A DNA stretch of 28,716 bases from Methanobrevibacter ruminantium (GTDB lineage Archaea > Methanobacteriota > Methanobacteria > Methanobacteriales > Methanobacteriaceae). The notes below the pieces were generated by a model. That model worked only from the letters and a program-made list of their open reading frames with translations. It made no database searches and was not told the origin of the DNA. The position numbers were made by a program, and so were the translations under genes. The number at the start of each line of letters is the position of its first letter. Within the stretch, counting starts at the first letter, position 1. Positions 1 to 8,153 of the stretch are shown piece by piece. The stretch spans positions 1-28,716 of the forward strand of contig NZ_JAEDCO010000023.1 of NCBI RefSeq assembly GCF_016294135.1. The letters are read 5' to 3'.

Positions 1-31
1 AAAATAAAAAAAATAGAAAGGAATTTAGAAA

Positions 32-1171
32 TTACATTTTTGTCATTAAATCCATAATTGAAAATGGATCCCCTTCTTTTCTAACCCTTGGAGCTCCACC
101 AAATGCTGCCATTGCATGTTTCTTGAAGTCTTCATTGGCTTTTTTAGAAACTTCACCAAAGATCATCTTATAAGCTTCACATTGAGGGTCAACAGCTCTT
201 GGAGATTGGGTAGCGACTATTCCATTATAAGGACATCCTCCTCTGCAGAATTTAATGAACTTGCAATCTGCACAGTCCTCATCAACAAAACTCTTGAATT
301 CCATTAGTTTTTCCCAAGCTTCAGATTTCTCCAAATCTTCCATAGATGGCTCATCATATACATTTCCCATAATGTACTCATCCATTCCAACAAAACGGTA
401 GCAAGGGTAAATGGAACCGTCATGACCTACAGCAAGTGTAGTTCCCATACAGTCATTGAAAGTGCATAATGTTCCTACTCTTCTTAAACTGCTTTTTGCA
501 ATATGGTCCAAATCCATGATAACAAACTTATCCAAGTCGTATAGGTACTTATCTAACCAATCGATTAGCAATTTTCCATGTTCCTCTTGAGGAAGTGCCC
601 ATGGGTCTGCATTATCTCCACGCAATGATGGCAATGCCGCATGAATTTTCAAGTTCAATCCATTTTCCTTAAAGAAATCATAGATCTCATCTGAGAAATC
701 CTTGGAATATGAAGTGAAAGTGCAGACAAAGTTGATTTGTATTCCATTATCAGTAGCTAACTTAACTGATTTAATGGTCTTATCAAAGTATCCTTCACCT
801 CTTTGATAATCATTGATTTCCTTAGGACCATCAATGCTTGTACTGATAGCAATATTGTATTTTGAGAATAACTTAGCCATATCCTCATCCAATAGCCATA
901 AATTACTTTGTAGGGAAAAACCTTCAGTTTCATGAGTTGTTGCATCATTAAGTAATGGAAGTGCCTTTTCATAGAATTCATAACCTGCAAGCAAAGGCTC
1001 TCCACCGTGGAAAGTGAAATGTACAGGCTCATCCCTAAAATTAGCTAACCATTTGACAATCTGATTTATCACATCAATATCCATTAATTCTGCATTTTCT
1101 TCAGAACCCCAACAATAGGCACAGTTGGATGGGCATCCTAAAGTTGGTATGATCATTACATGAAAAGTCAT
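32..1171 (-). CDS. SPASM radical-SAM peptide-modifying enzyme (CbpB-like)
   Basis: Radical-SAM enzyme of about 379 residues. The SAM-cluster motif is C13-x3-C17-x2-C20 with an aromatic residue before the last Cys, followed by a GGEPL motif at 56-60. The C-terminal half is a SPASM-type domain with many cysteines (C236, C241, C257, C300, C303, C309, C313, C331), enough for two auxiliary [4Fe-4S] clusters. SPASM enzymes typically modify peptides or proteins, as anaerobic sulfatase maturases and RiPP maturases do. The gene follows a small Cys-rich peptide gene on the same strand, the usual precursor/maturase arrangement. From memory the pair resembles the methanogen families TIGR04083 (enzyme, CbpB) and TIGR04165 (peptide, CbpA); this was not verified. 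I chose the inner ATG because GAGGGA lies about 5 bases upstream. An upstream start at 1210 would add 13 residues and has no good ribosome site. Confidence 0.85.
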   Translation of the reverse strand: MTFHVMIIPTLGCPSNCAYCWGSEENAELMDIDVINQIVKWLANFRDEPVHFTFHGGEPLLAGYEFYEKALPLLNDATTHETEGFSLQSNLWLLDEDMAKLFSKYNIAISTSIDGPKEINDYQRGEGYFDKTIKSVKLATDNGIQINFVCTFTSYSKDFSDEIYDFFKENGLNLKIHAALPSLRGDNADPWALPQEEHGKLLIDWLDKYLYDLDKFVIMDLDHIAKSSLRRVGTLCTFNDCMGTTLAVGHDGSIYPCYRFVGMDEYIMGNVYDEPSMEDLEKSEAWEKLMEFKSFVDEDCADCKFIKFCRGGCPYNGIVATQSPRAVDPQCEAYKMIFGEVSKKANEDFKKHAMAAFGGAPRVRKEGDPFSIMDLMTKM

Positions 1172-1246
1172 TTTATCCCTCAAAAATAAATTTAATAAAG
1201 AATGAAACAATTTAGCAGTTGATTTTAAAAAATCTAAAATAAATCA

Positions 1247-1465
1247 TTATAATTTTTTATTTAATTCACCGATAAGGTCTTTTTTAATGGTTTCCTCTTC
1301 TGATTTTTCCTTATCATTACCTGTTTCAAAAACATATCCGCAATTGTCACATTTGAATTCCTTCAATTCAGCATGTGCGTGATGATTATCAATGAATCTT
1401 CTGTGAGCGGTCTTATCAGTAGAACCGCATTTAGGACATTTTGCAATTAAATCTTCAAATTTCAT
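1247..1465 (-). CDS. Cys/His-rich small peptide, probable radical-SAM substrate (CbpA-like)
   Basis: Peptide of 72 residues with two CxxC pairs (C10/C13 and C39/C42). Between them lies a histidine-rich stretch (H21, H28, H29, H31), and a highly charged K/E tail follows. The CPKCG and CDNCG knuckles look like a zinc ribbon, so a simple zinc-binding protein is an alternative. The gene lies 75 bases upstream of a SPASM radical-SAM gene in the same direction, and peptide length, order and partner match a maturation cassette. AGGAGAG sits about 7 bases before the ATG, so the start is well supported. The residue to be modified cannot be read from sequence. The conserved block is probably residues 1-47, with a variable tail. 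No transporter or protease gene is visible in the window part of this locus. Confidence 0.75.
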   Translation of the reverse strand: MKFEDLIAKCPKCGSTDKTAHRRFIDNHHAHAELKEFKCDNCGYVFETGNDKEKSEEETIKKDLIGELNKKL

Positions 1466-1501
1466 TTTTATCTCTCCTAAATCTTTTTAAATATGATTTT
1501 A

Positions 1502-1573
1502 ATTATAATTTTTATTATAATTTATATTATAATTTTTATTATAATTTATATTATAATTTTTATTATAATTTTA
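1502..1573. repeat. Six tandem copies of a 12-bp palindromic AT unit
   Basis: The block consists of six perfect-length 12-bp units. Units ending in TTTT and units ending in TTAT alternate, so there is also a 24-bp period. Each unit contains the perfect palindrome ATTATAAT. The array lies 37-108 bases upstream of the Cys-rich peptide start, where TATA/TBP or a regulator would bind. Period and copy number are directly visible; the regulatory role is inferred. Confidence 0.8.
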
Positions 1574-1750
1574 ATTTGATATTATAATATTGTTTGTCAT
1601 TATTAATATAATTTAATTTAAATTTTAGAATTTATAATCCTATTTTCAAATATGACTCGAAAAACAATGATAATCTACGATGGAATATTATATTTAATTT
1701 GTTTAAAGACCGAATTATTTATAAATCTTTTTAAATAAAAAATAAATAAA

Positions 1751-1758
1751 CTTATATA
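1751..1758 (+). promoter_or_regulatory. Candidate TATA box for ABC exporter operon
   Basis: CTTATATA lies about 75 bases before the permease start. Transcription would begin near 1780, leaving a leader of about 50 bases. A second TATA-like TTTATAAAT lies near 1717. The assignment rests on the archaeal TATA consensus only. Confidence 0.4.
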
Positions 1759-1829
1759 GTTAATTTAATAAATTAAAATTATATTACTTAAATTGATAAT
1801 TAACTTAACTTTAATAATAGGTAACAACT

Positions 1830-2609
1830 ATGACTTTAGATATGCTGAAAAAAGGGAGTAGTGAAAATTTCCTTCTAAAACAAATCATCAAGAGAAACTT
1901 CACTACCAAATATAAAGATTCTGTATTAGGAATTCTTTGGAGTTTTTTAAATCCATTGATTACAATGGTATTATTAACAGCTATATTTTCCACCTTTTTT
2001 ACAAAAAGTATTGAGAACTTCCCAGTTTACTTTATGGCTGGACGTTGTGTAATCGATTTCTTCAATAGTGGAACAAAAATAGCTATGACCTCCATTAAAC
2101 GCAACAGAAGTATTTTACAAAAGATTTTCATTCCTAGATACATATTTGCTATTGGAGGAATCTGTTCAGAATTTTTAAACTTTTTGATGTCTTTAATCGT
2201 TATGATAACAATTATGATCGTAACTGGCGCTCCATTTTATGCAATGGGTCTTTTTGCAGTTATTCCAATTGCAATCTTAGTAATCCTAATCACTGGAGTG
2301 GGATTGATATTGGCTATCGTATGTACAAAATTCACAGACATTGAATACTTATACAAAATCTTTACAAGCTTATTAGTATATGCTTGTGCAATATTTTATC
2401 CAATGGATATTGTTCCACAACCTATTAGAGGATATATGGAATTAAATCCAGTTTACGGAATCATTGCTCAATTCAGGGAATTCGTAATGTATGGCAGATT
2501 CCCATCACAAACCATTATGTTAACAACAATTATATTTTCAATAGTTATCTTTATTATTGGAGTATTGGTATTTAGAAAATATCAAAACAAGATTACTTTA
2601 GAATTATAA
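1830..2609 (+). CDS. Polysaccharide-export ABC transporter permease (Wzm/TagG-type)
   Basis: Integral membrane protein of 259 residues with about six hydrophobic segments after a short cytoplasmic N-terminus. The N-terminal pattern with KYKDSVLGILWSFLNP is typical of ABC-2 type permeases exporting O-antigen, teichoic acid or other surface polysaccharides (Wzm, TagG, RfbA). The length matches the family. The matching ATPase gene begins 56 bases downstream on the same strand, so the two form a transporter operon. In an archaeon the cargo is likely a surface glycan or lipid-linked polymer; the substrate cannot be deduced. The ribosome site is weak (AGGT about 8 bases before ATG) compared with the strong one on the ATPase gene. 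Confidence 0.9.
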   Translation: MTLDMLKKGSSENFLLKQIIKRNFTTKYKDSVLGILWSFLNPLITMVLLTAIFSTFFTKSIENFPVYFMAGRCVIDFFNSGTKIAMTSIKRNRSILQKIFIPRYIFAIGGICSEFLNFLMSLIVMITIMIVTGAPFYAMGLFAVIPIAILVILITGVGLILAIVCTKFTDIEYLYKIFTSLLVYACAIFYPMDIVPQPIRGYMELNPVYGIIAQFREFVMYGRFPSQTIMLTTIIFSIVIFIIGVLVFRKYQNKITLEL

Positions 2610-2665
2610 AAAGAATTTAAAAAAACAAATTTTGATTGAAAAAAGCTAATTAAGGAGAGGAAAAT

Positions 2666-3925
2666 ATGAATGATACAAATAGCAAAATTGAAACAAAGAT
2701 AGTGCCGTCTATTCATAACACATTCTCTCTCGAAGCATACCTAAAAACAGCTGATGAAACTGTTTTAGGCAATCAGAACATAACTTGTAATACTTATAAA
2801 TTAGATGGAGAATTCATAAACTCCCATCAATACATAACTGATGATGCAGGTAAGTTTGAAGTTTCCTTTGACTCTGACAATGACTTGAAGATTGAACTTA
2901 TTTTTGATGGTAGCGAAGAGTATGAAAAGACTGAACTCACTACTTTCTTCTTAAAGGAATCTGAAGAGGAAAAGAAAAGAATTGAAGAAGAAGAAAAACA
3001 AAAGGAACTTGAAGCAAAAAGACTTGCTGAAGAAAAAGAAAAAGAAGAAAAAGCACTTAAAAGAAAGCAAAACAAGGAAAGAAAGGCTAAATTATTAGAG
3101 GAATATAACAATAACCAAAGTTATCTCCAAACCACTGGTGATGACAATGTTGCTATCGAACTAAGAAATGTCAGCCTAAGCTTTAAGATAGGAAATGATA
3201 AGATAGACAACCTTAAGGAATATGTTATCAGGACCTTGAAGAGAAACAAGGAAAAGAAAACCATTTTTAAGGCTACTGACGACGTATCCTTTAAAATCTA
3301 CAAAGGTGAAAAGGTAGGTCTTATCGGATACAATGGTGCTGGAAAAAGTACTCTTTTGAAAATCATTTCTGGAGTTTACTCACCTGATGAAGGTGATGTG
3401 ATCATCAACGGTAACATTGCTCCTTTATTATCCTTAGGTGCAGGATTTGATAAGAACTACTCTGGAAGAGAAAACATATTCTTGAATGGTGCTATTTTAG
3501 GATATGGTGAGAAATTCCTTAGAGAAAAGTATGATGAAATCTTGGAATTCAGCGAACTTGGGGATTTCATAAATCTTGCAGTTAAGAATTACTCTTCTGG
3601 TATGCTTTCAAAGCTTGGTTTTTCAATCGCTACAATAGTGGATCCAGATATTCTAATTCTTGATGAAGTATTAGGTGTAGGAGACATCACTTTCAGAAAG
3701 AAAAGTAAGGAAAAGCTCAAATCATTGATGGAATCCAACACTACTGTATTGCTTGTATCTCACTCCATTCCAGAAATCCGTTCCATATGTGATAAGGCAA
3801 TCTGGATTGAAAAGGGAAAAGTCCGTGAGATTGGAGAAGTGAATAACATTTGTGATAAATATACAAAAGAAGCTAAGAATGCAAGCAAAGAAAAAACCAA
3901 AAAACTAAAACCACAAAGGTTCTAA
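2666..3925 (+). CDS. Polysaccharide-export ABC ATPase (Wzt/TagH-type) with N-terminal extension
   Basis: ATPase subunit of 419 residues, partner of the preceding permease. The nucleotide-binding domain covers about 160-405, with Walker A GYNGAGKST at 221-229, signature NYSSGMLSKL at 308-317, Walker B DILILDE at 328-334 and the H-loop histidine at 366. The form of the Walker A and signature motifs is that of the Wzt/TagH/RfbB exporters. Unlike typical members it carries about 155 extra N-terminal residues. Residues 8-97 form a beta-rich segment resembling an Ig-like fold, and residues 98-147 form a Glu/Lys-rich, probably helical coiled-coil linker. Known Wzt proteins instead have a C-terminal carbohydrate-binding domain. 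The start is supported by AAGGAGAGG before the ATG. Confidence 0.92.
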   Translation: MNDTNSKIETKIVPSIHNTFSLEAYLKTADETVLGNQNITCNTYKLDGEFINSHQYITDDAGKFEVSFDSDNDLKIELIFDGSEEYEKTELTTFFLKESEEEKKRIEEEEKQKELEAKRLAEEKEKEEKALKRKQNKERKAKLLEEYNNNQSYLQTTGDDNVAIELRNVSLSFKIGNDKIDNLKEYVIRTLKRNKEKKTIFKATDDVSFKIYKGEKVGLIGYNGAGKSTLLKIISGVYSPDEGDVIINGNIAPLLSLGAGFDKNYSGRENIFLNGAILGYGEKFLREKYDEILEFSELGDFINLAVKNYSSGMLSKLGFSIATIVDPDILILDEVLGVGDITFRKKSKEKLKSLMESNTTVLLVSHSIPEIRSICDKAIWIEKGKVREIGEVNNICDKYTKEAKNASKEKTKKLKPQRF

Positions 3926-3943
3926 TTTTATTTTAACTAATTT

Positions 3944-3981
3944 AATAGCTATTAGAAATATATTAGAAATAGCTATTTTTT
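3944..3981. terminator. Hairpin plus T-run between convergent genes
   Basis: The 10-mer AATAGCTATT occurs twice (3944-3953 and 3968-3977). As it is its own reverse complement, the copies can form a stem around a 14-base loop, followed by TTTTTT on the + strand. It lies just after the ABC ATPase stop and faces the convergent glycosyltransferase, whose downstream T-runs on the - strand lie at 3998-4045. It probably serves as a shared transcription-end region. Confidence 0.5.
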
Positions 3982-4051
3982 AATTTCTATTTTTAATAAA
4001 AAACTAAAAAAGCTATTTTTATATTACGTCTATTTTCTAATTAAAAAAAGA

Positions 4052-4732
4052 CTATTTTTTAAAAGTTCTGAGAACTTTATCTTTGGTGATATTGAATAAA
4101 ACACCTACACCATGAGTTATTGGGTCTTTTGTAGATCCATTCAAATCATAGCGAACTGTTATAGGAACTTCAACTATTTTCAATCCCTCTTCAGCTGCAT
4201 CAACAAGCATTTCACTTTCAATTCCAAACCCTGTATCCTTAAATCTGAAAACATTTTTGGATTTGGAGGAAAATGCTCTAAAACCGCTTTGGGAATCTGT
4301 TACCTTAGTTCCTGCAGAGATATTTGTGGCAATATCCAAGACCTTTTGTCCAACTCTTCTGTAAGCAGGAGTGTTTTCTTCAGGACCATTCATATACCTA
4401 CTCCCATTGACTAAATCTGCACTATCTTCAATGATAGGCCTTACTAAATCAGGAATCTCATTAGGATTATGTTGGCCATCACCATCTATTGTAATGATTA
4501 TTGAATCACCCTCAATAGCTTTAAAACCTGATTTCAACGCTTCACCCTTACCTAAATTAACACTATGCTTAATTACTCGAGCGCCTGCTTCAACAGCTAC
4601 TTCAGAAGTCTTATCACTGCTCCCATCATCTACAACGATAACTTCATCAACATAGTCTAAAGTTTTGCCTATGACATCAGCTAAGGCCTTTTCCTCATTG
4701 TATGCAGGTATGATAGCCACTACATTTGCCAT
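4052..4732 (-). CDS. Family 2 glycosyltransferase (dolichyl-phosphate sugar synthase-like)
   Basis: Glycosyltransferase of 226 residues with a GT-A fold. It has the PAYNEE motif at 9-14, VDDGSSD at 34-40 (nucleotide binding) and DGDGQH at 83-88, whose aspartates bind the metal and the nucleotide sugar. The length and motif set match dolichyl-phosphate mannose/glucose synthases and AglJ-like archaeal enzymes, which move a sugar from a nucleotide sugar to a polyprenyl phosphate on the cytoplasmic face. No membrane helices are evident, so it is probably soluble or peripheral. It lies downstream of an epimerase and GalU on the same strand, in keeping with a surface-glycan or N-glycan pathway. Donor sugar unknown. 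The start has a modest site, AAGTGAT, about 4 bases upstream. Confidence 0.88.
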   Translation of the reverse strand: MANVVAIIPAYNEEKALADVIGKTLDYVDEVIVVDDGSSDKTSEVAVEAGARVIKHSVNLGKGEALKSGFKAIEGDSIIITIDGDGQHNPNEIPDLVRPIIEDSADLVNGSRYMNGPEENTPAYRRVGQKVLDIATNISAGTKVTDSQSGFRAFSSKSKNVFRFKDTGFGIESEMLVDAAEEGLKIVEVPITVRYDLNGSTKDPITHGVGVLFNITKDKVLRTFKK

Positions 4733-4849
4733 TTTATCACTTGAAAAAATAATTAATAGATTATGAAATTTTAAACAACTGAAAAATAGTAAAAGATGAT
4801 TAAAATTGATTAAAATTGCTTAAATTGCTTATAAAATTGATATTAAAAA

Positions 4850-5821
4850 TTAATCTTCAATCCTATAATACCATTTCATCCATTCTACAGTTCTTCTTAT
4901 TCCCTCTTTAGGGTCAACTTTCGGATCATGCTTTAAATCGCGAATAGCTTTGGAAAAGTCAATGGTCTTGACCTTTGTAGTGAATGCTTCAGCAGGAGTG
5001 TAGGTTACCAAGGAATCATCAATCCCTACGGCTTCCAATACTAAGTCAGAATATTCTTCAATGGTCATTTCCCATTCCTGTTTACTTCCAACATTGTAAA
5101 CTTCACCAGGAATAAAGTTATCTACAATATTTGCAAAGGTATTTGCAGTGTCTTCAACATAATCAATAATTCTCTTATGTCCTTTATGAACTGAATAAGG
5201 CAATCCATGAAGTGCTTTGTAAATGAAAATAGGGATGAAACCTTTGTATGGAGAATAAGCTTCATGAGGACCATAACAGTTTACAGGACGTACTCTTACT
5301 GTTTCAGTTCCAAACATAGTTGCTGAGTTCATGCACATCAATTCTCCAGCCCATTTGGAAATCGCATAGTCATTCATTTGATAAGTGTCTTTAATTGGCC
5401 TGTTTTCCATTACATCTTCAGTCATGATTCCTTCATAATCACCATAAACTTCTGCAGATGAGAATGAAATCATTCTAAAGCCTAATTTCTCTTGAAGACG
5501 AATCATGTTTTTCAAACCGATTACATTGGTTTCCCAAAGGTTTTCATAATATCCTTCACCATTCCATCTTCCATATTCCGCAGCTAAGTTGTAAACATAA
5601 TCGAATTTTTCATTGTCATCAAAGATTCTTTCCATTTGACGATAGTTACGAATATCCCCTCTAACATAGTCAGAATAGGAATCAGAGTATAAATCAGCCT
5701 CATCTTCATGATGCAATAAGTCAACTGACAATACTTCATGACCTCTGCTTCTAAGTTCATTAACAAGATTAGTTCCTATAAATCCTGCTCCTCCAGTTAC
5801 CATAATTCTTTGAGTTTCCAT
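4850..5821 (-). CDS. NAD-dependent sugar-nucleotide epimerase/dehydratase
   Basis: Extended short-chain dehydrogenase/reductase of 323 residues. The NAD-binding motif GGAGFIG is at 10-16, the catalytic serine lies in SSAEVYG at 121-127, and the Tyr/Lys pair is Y152 and K156 in YAISK. The family converts nucleotide sugars (4-epimerisation, 4,6-dehydration and related reactions). The exact substrate cannot be told from motifs, though genes nearby (GalU and GT2) suggest a UDP- or dTDP-sugar for surface glycans. I chose the ATG at 5821, which has GGTG 6 bases upstream. A GTG at 5830 in frame would add three residues but overlaps that ribosome site. It belongs to a leftward series GalU, coiled-coil protein, epimerase, GT2. 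Confidence 0.88.
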   Translation of the reverse strand: METQRIMVTGGAGFIGTNLVNELRSRGHEVLSVDLLHHEDEADLYSDSYSDYVRGDIRNYRQMERIFDDNEKFDYVYNLAAEYGRWNGEGYYENLWETNVIGLKNMIRLQEKLGFRMISFSSAEVYGDYEGIMTEDVMENRPIKDTYQMNDYAISKWAGELMCMNSATMFGTETVRVRPVNCYGPHEAYSPYKGFIPIFIYKALHGLPYSVHKGHKRIIDYVEDTANTFANIVDNFIPGEVYNVGSKQEWEMTIEEYSDLVLEAVGIDDSLVTYTPAEAFTTKVKTIDFSKAIRDLKHDPKVDPKEGIRRTVEWMKWYYRIED

Positions 5822-5872
5822 AAAAAACACCTTTTTATCAAATAAATATCAATTGTAAAATAAAAGTTTATA

Positions 5873-6418
5873 CTAACTGTCAATATCACCGAGGCTTTCA
5901 GGTTTCTTGCCTCTAACCCTTTTAAAAAATCCTAATTCCTCAAATTCATTTAAAGTGTATTTCATCTGTGCCAATTTTGTATATGCTATATCCAAACGAT
6001 TTTCCAAATTGTATGTTCTTTGATTTTGGCGAATCCGGGATTTCCTTAAGTCCCTTTCAAGATTAGCAATTTCATAATTGGCATCATTCAATTCTTTTGT
6101 CAACTTATTTATAAGTTCATTCAATTTTTCATTGTCTTGCCTTTCAGCTTTAAGATATCTCCTAAGAATATCAACCCTATGATTCAATTTCTTGGTTTCA
6201 AGACCTAATTCCTCGATATCATACTGCTTAAGTTCCATTTCCATTGATTCAAATCTCATAATGTCTCTTGAAAGGTTTTCCCTTTCAATAGCAAAGTGCT
6301 CTATCCTATCTTCATAGGATTCACACCTTTCCTTGAGAATGCGATTTTCCTTTCTGTAATTGGAAAGCTGTATCTTCAGCTCTTCGATTTCCTCTTCAGG
6401 GCTTTTTTCATTAATCAT
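5873..6418 (-). CDS. Coiled-coil protein of unknown function
   Basis: Protein of 181 residues, nearly all predicted helical coiled coil: residues 5-155 are rich in E, K, L, R and N with heptad-like leucine/isoleucine spacing and no glycine until near residue 71. The C-terminal 30 residues are different (FFKRVRGKKPESLGD), short and basic. There is no signal peptide, membrane helix or catalytic motif. It sits between GalU and the epimerase with spacers of about 50 bases, so it is probably co-transcribed. By position it might be a scaffold or chain-length factor for the glycan machinery, but that is a guess. An AAGTGATT site precedes the ATG. I do not recognise a named family. Confidence 0.75.
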   Translation of the reverse strand: MINEKSPEEEIEELKIQLSNYRKENRILKERCESYEDRIEHFAIERENLSRDIMRFESMEMELKQYDIEELGLETKKLNHRVDILRRYLKAERQDNEKLNELINKLTKELNDANYEIANLERDLRKSRIRQNQRTYNLENRLDIAYTKLAQMKYTLNEFEELGFFKRVRGKKPESLGDIDS

Positions 6419-6472
6419 TGAATCACTTAAACAATTGAAAAATTAAAAATAAAAAGAGGATAATTGTAAAAA

Positions 6473-7318
6473 TTAAATTATCTCATTTTTAATAAAGTTT
6501 AGAATTTCATCTTTAGCTTTTTCATCTTCCAATGCAAATCTTAAGGAAGTTTTTAACCAATCGATACGATTACCAATATCATAGGACTGGCCTTTAAAGA
6601 CTTGACCATAGATTTCATCCAATTTAGACAATGCATCAGTCAATTGGATTTCACCACCGTAACCAGGCTCGACATTTTCAATGCAGTCAAAGATGTCTGG
6701 GGTGAGAACATATCTTCCCATAATAGCCAAATTACTTGGTGCAACTCTTAAAGGTGGCTTTTCGACTAATTTATCGATTTGATAGATATTAGGTTCAATC
6801 TCTTCACCACCAATGATACCGTATCTTTCTACCTTCTCATCAGGAACCTCTTCCAAAGCGATGACTGATTTGCCATATTTCTCATGGATGTCAATTAATT
6901 GCTTTGTGCATGGAACAGTGTCTTTAGTGATTGTATCCCCTAACATAACTACAAAAGGATCATTTCCAACATGCTTTTTAGCACAATAGATAGCATCACC
7001 AAGACCTTTTTGCTTCTTTTGCCTTATGAAATGGATATCTGCCAAATCAGAAATATATTCTATTTCCTTTAAAAACTCTTCTTTACCTTTTGTTTTTAAA
7101 TGATGCTCCAATTCAAAAGATCTGTCAAAATGGTCTTCAATTGACCTTTTACCTTTACCTGTAACAATTAAAATGTCATCTACACCGGAATTAACTGATT
7201 CCTCTATTACATATTGAATAGTAGGCTTATCATAAACCGGTAGCATTTCTTTAGGTTGGGCCTTTGTAGCAGGCAAGAATCTTGTTCCTAACCCTGCTGC
7301 TGGAATAACTGCCTTCAT
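6473..7318 (-). CDS. galU: UTP--glucose-1-phosphate uridylyltransferase
   Basis: Enzyme of 281 residues making UDP-glucose from UTP and glucose-1-phosphate. The N-terminal GLGTRFLPATKAQPKEMLPV stretch is the nucleotidyltransferase signature, with the conserved Arg and Lys of sugar-1-phosphate nucleotidylyltransferases. VMLGDT holds the metal-binding aspartate, and VEKPP and the GEIQLTDAL stretch are typical of GalU rather than RmlA. Length agrees with the family. Two ATGs are adjacent. The second is preferred because GAGGTG lies 5 bases from it but only 2 from the first (7321). UDP-glucose would feed GalE, also in this window, and the glycosyltransferase block downstream. Confidence 0.93.
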   Translation of the reverse strand: MKAVIPAAGLGTRFLPATKAQPKEMLPVYDKPTIQYVIEESVNSGVDDILIVTGKGKRSIEDHFDRSFELEHHLKTKGKEEFLKEIEYISDLADIHFIRQKKQKGLGDAIYCAKKHVGNDPFVVMLGDTITKDTVPCTKQLIDIHEKYGKSVIALEEVPDEKVERYGIIGGEEIEPNIYQIDKLVEKPPLRVAPSNLAIMGRYVLTPDIFDCIENVEPGYGGEIQLTDALSKLDEIYGQVFKGQSYDIGNRIDWLKTSLRFALEDEKAKDEILNFIKNEII

Positions 7319-7423
7319 CATTACACCTCAAATAAATTAGAATTTTAAAATTCGTATAATTCTAATAATTCTTATTCAAAGAATTATTTAAATAATTAGT
7401 ATATTATTATTTTTATTAATAAA

Positions 7424-7434
7424 GATATATAAAT
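7424..7434 (-). promoter_or_regulatory. galU: Candidate TATA box for galU operon
   Basis: Read on the - strand this is ATTTATATATC, a good archaeal TATA box, about 105 bases before galU. Initiation near 7400 would give a leader of about 80 bases. The spacing is acceptable but not proof. Confidence 0.4.
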
Positions 7435-7541
7435 CTGATGAAAAAATAGGCTTTTTAAAAAAATAAGCTATCAAAATATGTTAAAAAAAGTAAGAAATCA
7501 AGTAAAATCAAGTAAGATCAAATAAAAATAGATTATAAAAA

Positions 7542-7628
<87 letters not shown>

Positions 7629-7654
7629 ATAAAAACAGATGAATAGTACAGTAC

Positions 7655-7668
7655 TATATAATATATTT
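7655..7668 (-). promoter_or_regulatory. TATA box of tRNA-Leu
   Basis: The TATATAATATATTT stretch (read AAATATATTATATA on the - strand) lies about 30 bases upstream of the mature tRNA 5' end. This is the expected distance for an archaeal TATA box with transcription starting close to the tRNA. Confidence 0.55.
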
Positions 7669-7719
7669 ATTATCTTATTTAAATATTACTACCAACTTAA
7701 ATAAAAATTAGTTCAGAAA

Positions 7720-8133
7720 TCAAATAAGCTTAATGTTAACCTCCATAGATTCACCATTAGCCAAATCCTTAATCAAATCCCTATTTAAATCAATAGCTGC
7801 TTTGTTAGAATTAATCATTAAGGTTCTAGAGCACACAAATGTGCTTTTTCTGCAAACAATATCTGTTGGATGAGATAAGCTTAAATCGTGATGGCCAAAT
7901 CCTTCTATGGTATCAGAGGCATTAGGAGTGTTTAATTCAACAATTACTTTTGTATCATCATTTGCCAGTTTTTCCTTAAATTCTTCTGGAAAGTCCTCCA
8001 TTGACTTATCAATATCCAATCCGATAATGCAATCTCCGGCAAGACTCAAATCATTATCCTTTGTAATTTCAAATGTGGATTTATGCAAAGACAGTACGTT
8101 TTCATGACCCCTTGCCTTAATCTTAAAATTCAT
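7720..8133 (-). CDS. DUF371 family protein
   Basis: Protein of 137 residues that I recognise as the archaeal DUF371 family. It has an N-terminal ARGHENVLSLHKSTFEITKD segment, then a GDCIIG motif, then GFGHHDLSLSHPTDIVCRKS with several conserved histidines and a cysteine. Function unknown; the His/Asp/Cys-rich core hints at metal or nucleic-acid binding. Length is normal for the family. No Shine-Dalgarno motif is seen before the ATG. A strong TATA palindrome centred about 25 bases upstream suggests a leaderless mRNA. It is divergent from the DUF1848 gene. Confidence 0.85.
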   Translation of the reverse strand: MNFKIKARGHENVLSLHKSTFEITKDNDLSLAGDCIIGLDIDKSMEDFPEEFKEKLANDDTKVIVELNTPNASDTIEGFGHHDLSLSHPTDIVCRKSTFVCSRTLMINSNKAAIDLNRDLIKDLANGESMEVNIKLI

Positions 8134-8153
8134 AATAAGAGTTATGGTTATTA

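Larger units (their letters stand above)
1466..1829. other. Divergent intergenic region (peptide cassette / ABC exporter)
   Basis: This 364-base AT-rich spacer separates the leftward peptide/radical-SAM pair from the rightward ABC exporter. It holds a six-copy 12-bp repeat near the peptide gene and a TATA-like element near the exporter gene. I see no further reading frame with a ribosome binding site. Confidence 0.6.

Noticed and set aside
1502..1573. CRISPR-like array
   Set aside because: Units are 12 bp, contiguous and without unique spacers, so this is a simple tandem repeat. No cas genes are present.
2827..3111. Long open frame on the - strand, Ser/Phe-rich
   Set aside because: It is the mirror of the Glu/Lys-rich linker of the ABC ATPase on the + strand (GAA/AAA codons read backwards). 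No ribosome site or family features.
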